64,000 bases of DNA from Pseudomonas sp. M47T1 (GCF_000263855.1 NZ_AJWX01000002.1:248001-312000); one strand, 5' to 3'. Counted from the stretch's first letter, positions 14,943-24,948 are shown. Numbers and translations: made by a program. The notes: generated by a model not told the origin, from the letters alone.

Positions 14943-16499
14943 TCAGGGCCGTTCGTAGAGCCTGGCTTCGGTGTCGCCCACCACTTTCTGATCCACCTTG
15001 TGCCACTGCGACGGTATTGACGCGAAATCGTCGGTATCGCCGGTGCCGCTGATCAACCATACCCGTTGATGGTCGGCAGGCAGCGATTGAAGGGTATTCA
15101 CGTAGATGTCGTCAGCGTGTTCGTCCACCAGGTTGCCGAAGCCGTAGTCGGTAGGTCGTCCTGAGCTGCCGTCGGCGTTGGGTGGCGTGTACAGTAAGGG
15201 GTCGGCCCCCGTGGTGTTGTAGTACAGGTAGCCGAAATACCAGAACAGGTCGCTGACCACGATCCGGTCGCCCGACTGGTAGCGCTGGTTGACGAAGTCC
15301 ACCATCTTGTCGAACTGATCGTCGTCCACGTCGTAGTTGCGTTGCAGCCCCACGCCTTGCAAGGCCACGAAGGCCACAACAGCCGTCAGCGCCAGCGGCC
15401 GCGAATGGCGTGCCAGGCGGTCGGCGGCCACGCCCAGCACCAGCGGCAGGCCCAGGGCGGAAAACATCATGTAGCGGTCGACCAGCAGTGGTGTCTTGAA
15501 CGAAATCAGGAAAATCATCAACAGCGGCAACACGCAGTAGATCACCAGCAGCGACGGCAGTTTGAGCGCGCTGCGATCGGTCCACAGTACCCACCCGAGC
15601 ACCACCGCCAGGATCGCGGGCACGCTGATGAACAGCGCCAGCGGCAGGTCGAAGCCGTCGCTCAGAATCAGGTACTGCCATACCATCGACGGCAGCGAGC
15701 CTAGGGTGACGGCGCCTATCCAGCCCACATCATTGCCGGCCTCAAGTTCGGGCAGGTGTTGTACCAGGCTCACCAGGCTCGGCACCCACGGCAGGTACAT
15801 CACCACAATGGCCACGTTGGCCAGCCACCATGCCGGGCGTTGCACCAGGCGGTTGCCGCCGGTGCGCAGCAGTCCCAGGTAGGCCCAATGGGCCAGCACG
15901 CACAGGCTGGTGAAGTAGTGGGTGTAGAAGCTGGCGGTCATCAGCACGGCATAAATGGCCAGATAGCCCGTACGCCCGGGATTTTTTGCCCAATGCACCA
16001 GCGCCACGGTAGCGCCCATCAGCCACATCCCCATCAGCGGGTACATGCGGATTTCCTGGCTGTAGTGCACGGCAATCGGCAGCAGCGCCAGCATCACCCC
16101 ACCCAAAAGCGCCGCCCGGCGCCCGGCGGCCAGGTGCACCAGCCAGGTGCCCAGCCCCACGCTGACGATGCCAGGCAGGGCGCTGATCACGCGGATAGAA
16201 AACATGCCGTCGCCGAACAGTGACATCCAGCCGTGCAGAATCAGGTAATACAGCGGCGGATGCACGTCATGGGCGGCGTGCACCCAGATCTGCGCGGGGT
16301 CGTACTGGCTGATCACCAGGCTGGAACCCTCATCGCACCAGATGGCCGAAGCGGTCAGTTGGTACAGCCGGGCCACCGTGGCCAGCAGCATGATCGGCCA
16401 GAACCAGAGGCCGGCCGGCGCATTGGCCCTTTTCCGCAGCCAGGGGTGGCGCGGCAGGCGCTGCAACTGGTCAAGCGGATGGTCTTTCTGGGCGTTCAT
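14943..16499 (-). CDS. Glycosyltransferase family 39 membrane protein
   Basis: A 518-residue polytopic inner-membrane glycosyltransferase of the ArnT/PMT type. After a short cytoplasmic head, the first helix leads to a periplasmic loop with IWCDEGSS, where the acidic pair matches the DE catalytic motif of GT39 enzymes, then HDVHPPLYYLILHGW. About ten membrane segments follow and a C-terminal periplasmic domain begins near residue 390. Such enzymes move a sugar from a polyprenyl phosphate to lipid A or another acceptor. The start is ATG 16499 with GGAGGAAAG upstream; an upstream extension to 16595 is open but has no ribosome site. Confidence 0.85.
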   Translation of the reverse strand: MNAQKDHPLDQLQRLPRHPWLRKRANAPAGLWFWPIMLLATVARLYQLTASAIWCDEGSSLVISQYDPAQIWVHAAHDVHPPLYYLILHGWMSLFGDGMFSIRVISALPGIVSVGLGTWLVHLAAGRRAALLGGVMLALLPIAVHYSQEIRMYPLMGMWLMGATVALVHWAKNPGRTGYLAIYAVLMTASFYTHYFTSLCVLAHWAYLGLLRTGGNRLVQRPAWWLANVAIVVMYLPWVPSLVSLVQHLPELEAGNDVGWIGAVTLGSLPSMVWQYLILSDGFDLPLALFISVPAILAVVLGWVLWTDRSALKLPSLLVIYCVLPLLMIFLISFKTPLLVDRYMMFSALGLPLVLGVAADRLARHSRPLALTAVVAFVALQGVGLQRNYDVDDDQFDKMVDFVNQRYQSGDRIVVSDLFWYFGYLYYNTTGADPLLYTPPNADGSSGRPTDYGFGNLVDEHADDIYVNTLQSLPADHQRVWLISGTGDTDDFASIPSQWHKVDQKVVGDTEARLYERP

Positions 16500-17155
16500 C
16501 TTTCCTCCATCCGGGAGACTACAAAGATCGCGCCGGTTTGTTCTTTTGGTGAGCGATATCCTAGCAGTCGGCAGGGGCTGTGTGAGTGCCGGCAAGCGTT
16601 GAAAAAGACAGTCTTTTGGCTTGTGTCTGCCTTATCGGACAAAACGTGGCTCGATACGCTTCATGAACATGGAAAAGAATATCGAACTGCTTCGTGGCGG
16701 ACGTATTAAGCGATGGGCGGGTGTATGGTCGATGATGTCTTGCTGAATAAAGCAGCGACTATTGAGCGCTGTGTCGCGAGCAGAAGGACGCAGCGCGCGA
16801 CTGATCCTGAAGATCGCCACATGACGCGCTGTGGATTACGTGACACCTGTGTTCCCTGTGACGCAGCCCTCGGCCTCTGCTTCAGGATTCTGGCGAATTG
16901 CAATTTCCCCGCTGCCGCCAGGCTGCGCCGCCCTGTATCACCGCTGAATCTCCCCTTTATGCGGGGGGGGGGGCACCGCAGCCTGCGCCAACGGCTACAC
17001 GGTCCGGTCTACTACCAAAGCACCGCCTTCCTCCCCCCCAAAGCACCATTCTGCCGCCGCCACCTCGCGCCTAGCATTGATCCGGCAACAAGCTCGCCTG
17101 ATGAACCGCAACCTCGGCTCGCCCCTGGGCCATCCACAATAAAAGAGGATCAATC
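16500..17155. other. Long intergenic region with an 11-G tract and degraded REP pieces
   Basis: 656 bp without a recognisable gene. It contains two partial REP-like pieces (GCTGCCGCCAGGCTGCG near 16911 and a related inverted segment near 16975) and between them a run of 11 G at 16963-16973. The promoter of yiaY must lie in the right part, but I see no clear consensus. Confidence 0.55.
16963..16973 (+). repeat. Poly-G tract (11 G)
   Basis: Eleven consecutive G, about 180 bp upstream of the yiaY start and outside any gene. Such tracts slip in length during replication or sequencing. Confidence 0.9.
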
Positions 17156-18304
17156 ATGAGCAGCACTTTCTTTATTCCGTCCGTGAACATGATGGGTATC
17201 GGCAGCCTCGACGAAGCGGTGGTGGCCATTCGCAAGTATGGTTTTCGCAAAGCCCTAATCGTCACTGACGCCGGCCTGGCCAAGGCCGGGGTGGCTGACA
17301 AGGTTGCCAGCCTGCTGGCCGAGCAGGACATCAATGCCACGATCTTCGACGGCGCAAAGCCCAACCCCACCGTCAGCAACGTCGAAAAAGGCCTGGTTGC
17401 ACTGAAACAGTCGGGCAGTGATTTCATCATTTCCCTGGGCGGCGGCTCGCCCCATGACTGCGCCAAGGGCATTGCCCTGTGTGCCACCAACGGTGGGCAC
17501 ATCAGCGAATACGAAGGGGTGGACCAGTCGGCCAAGCCGCAACTGCCGCTGATCGCCATCAACACCACGGCGGGCACTGCCAGTGAAATGACCCGTTTCT
17601 GCATCATCACCGACGAAGCGCGCCACGTGAAGATGGCCATCGTCGACCGTAATGTGACGCCACTGCTGTCGGTCAACGACCCGGCGCTGATGGCCAAGAT
17701 GCCCAAGGGCCTGACCGCCGCCACCGGCATGGACGCGCTGACCCATGCGGTGGAAGCCTACGTGTCCACCGCCGCCACACCCATCACCGATGCCTGCGCG
17801 CTGAAGGCTGTGGAATTGATTTCGGCCAACCTGCGCAAGGCCGTCGCTCAGGGCGATGACATGACCGCCCGGGAAAACATGGCTTACGCCCAGTTCCTCG
17901 CCGGCATGGCCTTCAACAACGCGTCGCTGGGCTACGTGCACGCGATGGCCCACCAGTTGGGCGGCTTCTATGACCTGCCCCACGGCGTGTGCAACGCGGT
18001 GCTGTTGCCCCACGTGGAAAGTTTCAACGCCAGTGTCTGCCCGGCGCGCCTGAAGGACGTGGCCACCGCCATGGGCGTGGACACCCAGCACCTGGACAAC
18101 GAAAACGGCGCCGCAGCCGCCATCGCCGCCATTCGCACCCTGTCCGCCGACATCGGCATTCCCGGCGGCCTCGCCGAACTGGGCGCCAAAGCCGATGACA
18201 TCCCCACCCTGGCCGCCAACGCCATGAAAGACGCCTGCGGCTTCACCAACCCGCGCACAGCGAACCAAGGCGAGATCGAGGAGATTTTCCGCACGGCCAT
18301 GTGA
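17156..18304 (+). CDS. yiaY: Iron-containing alcohol dehydrogenase (YiaY type)
   Basis: A 382-residue group III, metal-dependent NAD(P) alcohol dehydrogenase, nearly colinear with E. coli YiaY (annotated as L-threonine dehydrogenase). Nucleotide-binding [11 protein letters not shown] and the [12 protein letters not shown] segment are intact. Metal ligands fall in the [12 protein letters not shown] and [16 protein letters not shown] segments. ATG at 17156 follows AAAAGAGGATCAATC. It appears to be a single-gene unit after a long intergenic region. The physiological substrate may be ethanol or another short alcohol rather than threonine. Confidence 0.88.
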   Translation: MSSTFFIPSVNMMGIGSLDEAVVAIRKYGFRKALIVTDAGLAKAGVADKVASLLAEQDINATIFDGAKPNPTVSNVEKGLVALKQSGSDFIISLGGGSPHDCAKGIALCATNGGHISEYEGVDQSAKPQLPLIAINTTAGTASEMTRFCIITDEARHVKMAIVDRNVTPLLSVNDPALMAKMPKGLTAATGMDALTHAVEAYVSTAATPITDACALKAVELISANLRKAVAQGDDMTARENMAYAQFLAGMAFNNASLGYVHAMAHQLGGFYDLPHGVCNAVLLPHVESFNASVCPARLKDVATAMGVDTQHLDNENGAAAAIAAIRTLSADIGIPGGLAELGAKADDIPTLAANAMKDACGFTNPRTANQGEIEEIFRTAM

Positions 18305-18366
18305 GGTCTGGCCCCGCGCGCGAGCATTGATCGCACGCGGGGATTCAACGCGCCGCCAGGGGCTGG

Positions 18367-18630
18367 TCAGGCGTCGAAGTCTTTCCCCGCCCCCTTGCTT
18401 CCCGGGTATTCCAACTGCTGCACGATCCGGTCCTTGGCCAGCAGGCGTTTTTCCTTGAGTTTCTTCACCTCCTCGTCTGCCGCGGCGGCGGATTCGGCCT
18501 TCAGCACGTCTGCATCGATGGCGTCGTAGTCGTTCAGCAGCTTGCTGAGCCTGTCATCGCTTTTCCTGCGTTTTTCGACCTCTTCGCGAGTAAGTTTCAA
18601 GTCCTCGAACAGATTGTGTTTGACCGGCAT
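18367..18630 (-). CDS. YdcH family protein (DUF465)
   Basis: An 87-residue, highly charged helical protein, MPVKHNLFEDLKLTREEVEKRR..., matching the small YdcH/DUF465 family. It is predicted to be an all-alpha coiled-coil. ATG at 18630 has GAGG 8 nt upstream; a GTG three codons earlier is also possible. Function is unknown. Confidence 0.75.
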   Translation of the reverse strand: MPVKHNLFEDLKLTREEVEKRRKSDDRLSKLLNDYDAIDADVLKAESAAAADEEVKKLKEKRLLAKDRIVQQLEYPGSKGAGKDFDA

Positions 18631-18849
18631 TCTCGTCACCTCTGCTGGATGTGTGGGCCTAGGTTGAGACTATTGAGGATAGCCCCGATTCCTCGGTTCG
18701 ACCGTGCGGGTACTGTTTGTGTTTCAACGAAGCTACAACGCCATTGTTTTCACGAAATATTGATGACGATCTGCTTAAAGTGCACAGCCTGTGGCGTATC
18801 AGCCCTGCGTTTTGGCAGTGATGCGCGTTTCCTTACCTGGCGGGGCCCC

Positions 18850-19965
18850 ATGGTTGATGCACGGCAGGTTTATTCCAAGGCAGCTCGCACGCTAGGGTTC
18901 GTTGCCTTGCTGTTGGCCGCCTGCCTGCCGCCGTTCGCTGCCGCGACTCAAAGCCCGCCAGCAGGCGCGGATGCGCACAAGGGTGCCGCCTGGAGCAGCC
19001 ATTCGCGCACCTCGCTCACCGTGCTGGTGGTGGGGGAGAGTGCCAGGGCGCAAAGTCTCGGCATTCTGGGCTATGAGCGCGACACCACCCCGCAACTCAA
19101 GAAGCAGGACGGCCTGATTGCCTTCAGTGACGTACTCTCCTGCGGCACGCAAACGGCCGTATCGTTGCCGTGCATGTTTTCCAGCAAGGCGCGCAAGGAC
19201 TTTGCCGACGGCCCCCAGCAAGGGCTGCTGGATATGATTCACCGCGCCGGCGTGCAAGTGCTGTGGTGGGACAACCAGGCGGGCTGCGCCGGTGCCTGCG
19301 ACGCGGCGACGGTGCGCGACCTCAGCCACCTGAGCGAGCCGAACCTGTGCGCGGCCGGTCAGTGCCAGGATGAAATCCTGCTGCAAGGGCTGCAGCCATT
19401 CATCGACCACTTGCGTCAGGACACCGTGTTGGTGCTGCACCTGCGCGGCAGCGCCGGGCCGGATTATTACCGGCGTTACCCCAAGGCCTACGAGCATTTC
19501 ACCCCGGTGTGCCACAACCAGGCGCTGGACCAGTGCAGCCACGTAAGCCTGGTCAACGCCTACGACAACAGCCTGGTGTACACCGACCATGTGCTGTCGA
19601 CACTGATTGACCTGCTGCGCGCCAACCAGGCGCAGGTCGACACCGCCATGCTGTACATGTCCGACCACGGCGAGTCGCTGGGCGAGTACAACCAGTTCCT
19701 GCATGGCGCGCCCTGGCCGCTGGCGCCCGATCAGCAAAAACACGTGCCGCTGCTGGCGTGGTTTTCGGAGGGCTACAAACGTACGTTCTCGGTGGACACC
19801 CATTGCCTGCAGCAAGAGCGCAACCGGCCATTGAGCCAGGACTACCTGTTTCATTCCATGCTGGGCCTGCTGCAGCTGGATACCGGCGCGTATGACCCGC
19901 AGCTGGACCTGTTTGCCGGCTGCCGTGCGCCTGCCATGGAGGGCGCGTGGGTCAGTGGTTCATGA
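18850..19965 (+). CDS. Secreted phosphoethanolamine-transferase-like protein lacking the membrane domain
   Basis: A 371-residue protein with a signal peptide (about residues 1-36, ending AFAAA) and then only the periplasmic sulfatase-like catalytic domain of EptA/MCR-type lipid A phosphoethanolamine transferases. Conserved: metal Glu in VVGESAR, the nucleophilic Thr in SCGTQTAVSLPCMF, YMSDHGESLGE with the metal Asp-His, and a later His in QFLHGAPW. Missing: the five N-terminal membrane helices, and the His of the family GSHGP motif, which is Ala202 here (HLRGSAGP). The full-length paralogue at 59925-61580 keeps both. The start is uncertain; the frame is open back to 18616 but only this ATG gives a signal peptide. 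It may be inactive or act on a soluble acceptor. Confidence 0.75.
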   Translation: MVDARQVYSKAARTLGFVALLLAACLPPFAAATQSPPAGADAHKGAAWSSHSRTSLTVLVVGESARAQSLGILGYERDTTPQLKKQDGLIAFSDVLSCGTQTAVSLPCMFSSKARKDFADGPQQGLLDMIHRAGVQVLWWDNQAGCAGACDAATVRDLSHLSEPNLCAAGQCQDEILLQGLQPFIDHLRQDTVLVLHLRGSAGPDYYRRYPKAYEHFTPVCHNQALDQCSHVSLVNAYDNSLVYTDHVLSTLIDLLRANQAQVDTAMLYMSDHGESLGEYNQFLHGAPWPLAPDQQKHVPLLAWFSEGYKRTFSVDTHCLQQERNRPLSQDYLFHSMLGLLQLDTGAYDPQLDLFAGCRAPAMEGAWVSGS

Positions 19966-20052
19966 CGTTTTTTTCACAATGGGTTGACCGGACTTTAACT
20001 GCACTACGGTTAACCTCACCCCCTAATTTGCCCCTTCGGGAAGCCGCGCCTC

Positions 20053-20709
20053 ATGCCCCTGCCACCGTCATCATCTGCTGAGCGCGAGCTGTCGCAAGCC
20101 CCTGCCGGGCCGCTGTGCGACAGCCTGGGCGCGCGCCTGGCCTATTGGCGCGAGGCCCAACTGGTGCGTCACTCCCTGCACTCGGCCGGCGAGCCCGGCC
20201 TGGTGCTGGACCTGCCCTGCGGCGCGGGGCGTTTCTGGCCGGTGCTGGCCGAGCGCGCCAACCGGGTCATCCTGGCCGCCGACCGCGACGCCGAGCGGCT
20301 GGGCCAGGCCATGGGTGGCTTTGCCCCGGCATTGGCGGCACGGGTAACGCCGCTGGAAGCCTGGGTGGACGCCATTACCCTGGGCAGCAACGCCGTAGAC
20401 TGCATTTTCTGCATGCGCCTGTTCCACCGGGTGGCCGACAGCGAGCAGCGCCTGGGCATTCTGCGTGAATTTCACCGGGTCAGCCGCGACACGGTGATTA
20501 TTTCCCTGTGGGTTGACGGTAACTATCGCGCCTGGCGCCGACGCCGTACCGAGCAGCGGCGCCCGGGCAAGGACCGGCAAAACCGCTTCGTGGTGGCACG
20601 CACGCAGATCGAGGGCGAGTTTCGCCAGGCAGGTTTCGAGATCGTCGACCATCATGATCTGGTACCCGGCTACGCCATGTGGCGAACGTACGTGCTGCGC
20701 AAGGGTTGA
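20053..20709 (+). CDS. Class I SAM-dependent methyltransferase
   Basis: A 218-residue cytoplasmic methyltransferase. Motif I is VLDLPCGAGRFWPVL (residues about 51-65), followed by the acidic loop AADRDAERL and CIFCMRLFHRV. The C-terminus is Arg-rich (RAWRRRRTEQRR) before VARTQIEGEFRQAGFEI. The substrate is unknown. It lies upstream of rnd, separated by 82 bp, with a putative separate start for rnd. Confidence 0.8.
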   Translation: MPLPPSSSAERELSQAPAGPLCDSLGARLAYWREAQLVRHSLHSAGEPGLVLDLPCGAGRFWPVLAERANRVILAADRDAERLGQAMGGFAPALAARVTPLEAWVDAITLGSNAVDCIFCMRLFHRVADSEQRLGILREFHRVSRDTVIISLWVDGNYRAWRRRRTEQRRPGKDRQNRFVVARTQIEGEFRQAGFEIVDHHDLVPGYAMWRTYVLRKG

Positions 20710-20791
20710 TAAGCCGCGCTCTTGTCGATGGAATGCCCAGTAAATGTCGGGGTCGATATATACTGCGCGCCATTCTTCAGGGGAGAGCCTT

Positions 20792-21925
20792 GTGGCCATC
20801 GAAATTCACTGGATTCGCGACGACGAAAGTCTGGCTCGGCATTGCGCCGAGTGGCAGCGTCTGCCGTACGTTGCACTCGACACCGAGTTCATGCGGGTCG
20901 ACACCTTTTACCCGATAGCCGGCTTGATCCAGATCGGCGATGGCGCGTGCGCGTGGCTGATCGACCCCTTGAGCATCAAGCAGTGGCAACCACTGGCCCG
21001 GTTGCTGGAAGACCCGGGCGTGATCAAGGTGGTGCACGCGTGCAGCGAAGACCTGGAAGTGCTGGTGCGCCTGACCGGTAGCCTGCCTGCGCCGTTGTTC
21101 GACACGCAACTGGCGGCGGCGTACCTGAACCTGGGCTTCTCCATGGGCTATTCGCGCCTGGTGCAGGCGGTGCTCGACATCGAACTGCCCAAGGGCGAGA
21201 CTCGCTCCGACTGGCTGCAACGGCCGCTTTCCGACACCCAGATCAGCTACGCCGCCGAAGACGCGGTGCACCTGGCCGAGGTCTATGAAAAGCTGCGCCC
21301 GCAACTGTCGGACGAGCGGTACACCTGGGTGCTGGAAGACGGTGCCGAACTGGTGGCCCAGCTGCGCCGTGAGGTAGACCCCTACGAGCTGTACCGTGAC
21401 GCCAAGCTGGCCTGGAAGCTGTCGCGCCAGCAGTTGGGCGTACTGCGCGAGCTGTGTGCCTGGCGTGAGCGTGAAGCCCGGGCCCGCGACCTGCCGCGCA
21501 ACCGCATTGTGCGTGAGCATTCGCTGTGGCCGCTGGCCCGCACCCAGCCGGACAATCTGGCGGCACTGGCCAAGATCGAAGACATGCACCCGCGCACCGT
21601 GCGCCAGGACGGCGAGTTGCTGCTCAACCTGATCAAGGACGCCGGCAGCATCGCCCCCGAGCAATGGCCACAGGCATTGCCCGAGCCGTTGCCGATCGAA
21701 GCCTCCGGCATCCTCAAGCAGCTGCGCGCCATTGGCCAGGCCGAAGGCGAGCGCCTGGGCATTGCGCCCGAGGTCATGCTGCGCAAGAAAACCCTGGAAG
21801 CGCTGCTCAAGAGCGGCTACCCCAACGGCCCCTATCAATTGCCCGACACACTGCGCGGCTGGCGTCGCGAGCTTATGGGCCCGGCCCTGCTCCAGGCCCT
21901 GGCCAGCGCAGGAGAGACACCATGA
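20792..21925 (+). CDS. rnd: Ribonuclease D
   Basis: A 377-residue 3'-5' exoribonuclease for tRNA and small-RNA 3' processing. The DEDD exonuclease domain begins with VALDTEF (Asp30, Glu32), continues with [12 protein letters not shown] and ends with [14 protein letters not shown] domains follow from about residue 205. The GTG at 20792 is chosen because GGAG lies 6 nt upstream; the in-frame ATG at 20744 has no ribosome site. The stop overlaps the ycgL start (ATGA), a conserved Pseudomonas pair. Confidence 0.93.
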   Translation: MAIEIHWIRDDESLARHCAEWQRLPYVALDTEFMRVDTFYPIAGLIQIGDGACAWLIDPLSIKQWQPLARLLEDPGVIKVVHACSEDLEVLVRLTGSLPAPLFDTQLAAAYLNLGFSMGYSRLVQAVLDIELPKGETRSDWLQRPLSDTQISYAAEDAVHLAEVYEKLRPQLSDERYTWVLEDGAELVAQLRREVDPYELYRDAKLAWKLSRQQLGVLRELCAWREREARARDLPRNRIVREHSLWPLARTQPDNLAALAKIEDMHPRTVRQDGELLLNLIKDAGSIAPEQWPQALPEPLPIEASGILKQLRAIGQAEGERLGIAPEVMLRKKTLEALLKSGYPNGPYQLPDTLRGWRRELMGPALLQALASAGETP

Positions 21926-22215
21926 AACGCATTTGCTCCATCTACAAAAGCCCGCGCAAGAACGAGATGTACCTGTACGTGCTCAAGAGCGACGCCCTGG
22001 CGCGCGTTCCCGAAGGCCTGCTGACCGTGTTCGGCAAGCCTTTGCACGCCTTTGACCTGGTGCTGAGCCCCGAGCGCGCCCTGGCGCGCGAGGACATCAC
22101 CCAGGTGCTGGCCAACCTGGAGAGCCAGGGTTACCACTTGCAGATGCCGCCGCCCGAAGAGGAATACATCGAGCACCTGCCCGAAGAGCTGTTGCGCCGC
22201 AACGATCCGATCTGA
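21922..22215 (+). CDS. YcgL domain-containing protein
   Basis: A 97-residue small cytoplasmic protein of the YcgL family ([20 protein letters not shown]...), with acidic C-terminus [13 protein letters not shown]. It overlaps the end of rnd by 4 bp and is translationally coupled to it. The family's linkage to RNase D suggests a role in RNA metabolism, but its activity is unknown. Confidence 0.85.
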   Translation: MKRICSIYKSPRKNEMYLYVLKSDALARVPEGLLTVFGKPLHAFDLVLSPERALAREDITQVLANLESQGYHLQMPPPEEEYIEHLPEELLRRNDPI

Positions 22216-22278
22216 CCGTCACACCCGGCAGTCGCGCAGTGTGTAGGCGCAGGCGGGGTTCTCAAGGGTTTTTCAAGC

Positions 22279-23211
22279 ATGCGTGTTCTGATCGCAGAAC
22301 AGGATTACGCCCTTTACGCACAGTTATTGCGTGAAGCGGCGCCGGAGGTGGATGTTCTCACCAGTGGCGACTCCGCCGAGCTGTCGAAATTGGCGGCGGA
22401 CTGCCCTGTGTGGCTGGGCCAGCCCGACCTGCTGGCCACCCTGCTGCGCCAGGGGCACACGCCGCAGTGGTTGCAGTCAACCTGGGCGGGCATTACCCCG
22501 CTGCTGGCCAGCGGCCTGCCACGTGACTACCGCCTGACCCGTGCCGTGGGCATTTTTGGCCAGGTAATGGCTGAATACATACTGACCTACATGCTGGGGC
22601 ACGAACGCGAAGTGCTGGCGCGGCTGGTCAGCCAGGTAGAGCGCAAGTGGGACAACCGTCCGGGGCGCAGCCTGGAAGGCCGGCGGGTGCTGATTGTGGG
22701 CACCGGCGACATTGGTCAGCGCGTGGCCGACTTCCTGCTGCCGTTTGGCGTGACGCTGTACGGCATTGCCAGCAGCCCGCGCCAGCAGGCGCCTTTTGTC
22801 GAGGTGCTGGGCATGGACGCATTGGCCGACAAGGTGGGCCAAGTGGATTATGTGATCAACCTGCTGCCGGACACCCCGGCCACCCAGGATATCTACCACG
22901 CTGCGTTGTTTGCCCGTTTCAACCCGGACGCGTTGTTCATCAACGCCGGACGAGGTGTGGCGGTGGTGGATGCGGACCTGGTGGAGGCCCTGAAACTGGG
23001 GCATCTGGCGGGGGCGGTGATTGACGTCTGCCGTCAGGAGCCGCTGCCACAGCGCCACCCGTTCTGGACTGCCTGGGGCCTGTTGCTGACCGGCCACAGC
23101 TCGGCACCTACGTCGCCGCAGGCAATGGTGCGTTTGTTCGTGGAAAATCTGGCGGCCTACATTGGCAAGCAGCCACTGCGCGGCGAAGTGGACTTCACCC
23201 GCGGCTACTGA
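22279..23211 (+). CDS. D-2-hydroxyacid dehydrogenase
   Basis: A 310-residue NAD(P)-dependent reductase of the GhrA/GyaR type. The Rossmann motif is VLIVGTGDIGQRV (about residue 135), with catalytic Arg in NAGRGVAVVD, Glu in DVCRQEPLP and His in LLTGHSSAPTS. Likely acts on glyoxylate, hydroxypyruvate or a related 2-keto acid. It follows ycgL by 63 bp, the gene order known at the P. aeruginosa rnd locus. Confidence 0.85.
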   Translation: MRVLIAEQDYALYAQLLREAAPEVDVLTSGDSAELSKLAADCPVWLGQPDLLATLLRQGHTPQWLQSTWAGITPLLASGLPRDYRLTRAVGIFGQVMAEYILTYMLGHEREVLARLVSQVERKWDNRPGRSLEGRRVLIVGTGDIGQRVADFLLPFGVTLYGIASSPRQQAPFVEVLGMDALADKVGQVDYVINLLPDTPATQDIYHAALFARFNPDALFINAGRGVAVVDADLVEALKLGHLAGAVIDVCRQEPLPQRHPFWTAWGLLLTGHSSAPTSPQAMVRLFVENLAAYIGKQPLRGEVDFTRGY

Positions 23212-23222
23212 CGCAGCCGCAA

Positions 23223-23255
23223 CCTGTAGCCGCAGCCTACGGCAGCGGCTACAGG
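23223..23255. repeat. REP-type palindrome between convergent genes
   Basis: CCTGTAGCCGC at 23223-23233 pairs perfectly with GCGGCTACAGG at 23245-23255. It belongs to the GTAGCCGCTGCC-like repeat family seen again at 27056, 44693, 56178 and 56245, and may act as a bidirectional terminator here. Confidence 0.7.
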
Positions 23256-23263
23256 CAAGGGTG

Positions 23264-23857
23264 TTACAGCGTGAAATCACCCTCGGCGGCCAGCTCGCTC
23301 AGCGGGCGGCGTGGGCTTGGCACTTCGCGTGCCTGCAGGTGCTCGGCCAGGCTGGCCTTGTCGCCCAGCTTGCCGATGGCAATGGCGGCGTGCAGCTCGT
23401 AGCCTTGCGGCACCTTCAGTTCCTTGCGGGTCAGTTCCTTGTCGAAACCGGCCATGCCGTGGGTGTGCCAGCCGCTCAGGCTCGCCTGCAATGCCAGGTG
23501 GCCCCAGGCGGAACCCGTGTCGAAGGTGTGCCACAGCGCCGGGGTTTCCTCGGTGGCGCCAGGGGCGGTGAAGGTGGTCTTGGAGATAATGATCACCAAC
23601 GCCGAGGCGTGTTGCGCCCAGCTGCGGTTGAATTCGTTCAGCAGGCCCAGGTAGCGTTCCCAGTTCGGCGTGCCACGGCGCGCATACAGAAAACGCCAAG
23701 GCTGCGAGTTGTACGCAGACGGCGCCCAGCGTGCGGCTTCCAGGAAGCTGAGCAGGGTTTCTTCAGAGATGTTCTCGTCGCTGAAGGCGCGCGGCGACCA
23801 GCGGTTGATGAACTGTTCGTGGATGCCGAGCTCGGCAATACGGGGGTTGGCACTCAT
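23264..23857 (-). CDS. Nitroreductase family protein
   Basis: A 197-residue FMN-dependent oxidoreductase. FINRWSPRAFSDENISEETLLSFLEAARWAPSAYNSQPWRF carries the FMN-phosphate Arg-Ser pair and the SxxNxQPW motif; ALQASLSGWHTHGMAGFDKE is the second FMN region. Probably a homodimer that reduces nitroaromatics or quinones with NAD(P)H. Convergent with the hydroxyacid dehydrogenase. Confidence 0.87.
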   Translation of the reverse strand: MSANPRIAELGIHEQFINRWSPRAFSDENISEETLLSFLEAARWAPSAYNSQPWRFLYARRGTPNWERYLGLLNEFNRSWAQHASALVIIISKTTFTAPGATEETPALWHTFDTGSAWGHLALQASLSGWHTHGMAGFDKELTRKELKVPQGYELHAAIAIGKLGDKASLAEHLQAREVPSPRRPLSELAAEGDFTL

Positions 23858-24007
23858 GGACGCTTCCTGTGAACTGTGCGGAAAACAGCAAAACTACTGC
23901 GCGCAGGCCCCGGCTGACAAGTGAAGTGTTGACCGGATGTCGCACGCACTTGGCCTCGCGCTCGCGCAGCACTAGACTGGCGGCCTTCGAAACAGGACAC
24001 CCGCCCC

Positions 24008-24457
24008 ATGCCCGCACCCCTCGATCGCTTCTGGCTCACCAAGCCTCTGGACCAGTTGAACCCTGTGGAATGGGAATCGCTGTGCGACGGCTGCGGGCTG
24101 TGCTGCCTGCAAAAGCTCGAGGACGAGGAAGACAACAGCGTCTATTACACGCGCATCGCCTGTCAGCTGCTGGACCTCAAGACCTGCCAGTGCACCGACT
24201 ACCCCAACCGCAAGGCCAAGGTGCCGGACTGCATCCAACTGACGCCTGGCCAGGCTGACGAGTTCAAATGGCTGCCGCCCACCTGTGGCTACCGGCTGGT
24301 CAGCGAAGGCAAGGACTTGCCCAACTGGCACCATCTGGTCAGCGGCGACCGCAAGAAAGTGCACAAGAAGCACATTTCCCAGTCGGGGCGCATGATCAGC
24401 GAAAAGGATGTGGACGAGGACGATTGGGAAGACTACCTGATTTTTCGCGCAGGCTGA
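24008..24457 (+). CDS. YcgN family cysteine cluster protein (UPF0260)
   Basis: A 149-residue cytoplasmic protein with Cys-rich motifs [30 protein letters not shown] and VPDCIQL, the pattern of the YkgJ/YcgN family, suggesting a metal or Fe-S cluster site. The function is unknown. It follows a 150-bp gap from the divergent nitroreductase gene and ends at an REP element. Confidence 0.88.
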   Translation: MPAPLDRFWLTKPLDQLNPVEWESLCDGCGLCCLQKLEDEEDNSVYYTRIACQLLDLKTCQCTDYPNRKAKVPDCIQLTPGQADEFKWLPPTCGYRLVSEGKDLPNWHHLVSGDRKKVHKKHISQSGRMISEKDVDEDDWEDYLIFRAG

Positions 24458-24470
24458 TCAGTCACGCAGC

Positions 24471-24562
24471 CTGCGGGAGCGGGCCGTGTCTGCGAAAGCC
24501 ATACCGCGGATTGCCATGAATACCGCATAGGGGCCTTCGCGGGCACGGCCCGCTCCTACAGG
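24471..24562. repeat. REP element pair (GGGAGCGGGC family)
   Basis: CTGCGGGAGCGGGCCGTG at 24471 and its inverse near 24535-24562 form a long imperfect palindrome, typical of paired Pseudomonas REP sequences, located between convergent genes. Confidence 0.75.
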
Positions 24563-24573
24563 GTAATGAGGCG

Positions 24574-24948
24574 TCAGGCCTTTGGAGCGTTCAGGTCATC
24601 GTTGCCGGTGATGGTCACGGTCTTGGTCGCCTTCAGGGCATTTTCCTGCAACTTGCTCAACTCTTCCCCGGCGCGCTCGATCTTGGCGCGCATGCCGTCG
24701 AACTCCTGGCGGCTGTGCTCGATCAGCGCCTTGGTGGCGCTATGGCCCGTCAACCCACGGGCCAGGGCCACGCCGCCGATGGCGACCTGGATCAGCCCGA
24801 ACAACCCGCCGCGGCGTACGCCTTTGCCCACCATCACGATGCCGGTGGCCACCGAGCCTGCGCGTTCCCAGCCGTGCACGTTGTGCTCGGTGGATGACGA
24901 GCGGCGGGCGATGGTGTCGAAGACTTCCAGGTGCTGGTTGTCACTCAT
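24574..24948 (-). CDS. DUF2892-like small membrane protein
   Basis: A 124-residue protein starting at ATG 24948 with AGGAGAACC upstream. A central Gly-rich hydrophobic region (RRGGLFGLIQVAIGGVALARGLTG) resembles the YgaP/DUF2892 membrane hairpin, followed by a charged helical tail ending in ITGNDDLNAPKA. The family match is tentative. Function unknown. Confidence 0.65.
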   Translation of the reverse strand: MSDNQHLEVFDTIARRSSSTEHNVHGWERAGSVATGIVMVGKGVRRGGLFGLIQVAIGGVALARGLTGHSATKALIEHSRQEFDGMRAKIERAGEELSKLQENALKATKTVTITGNDDLNAPKA

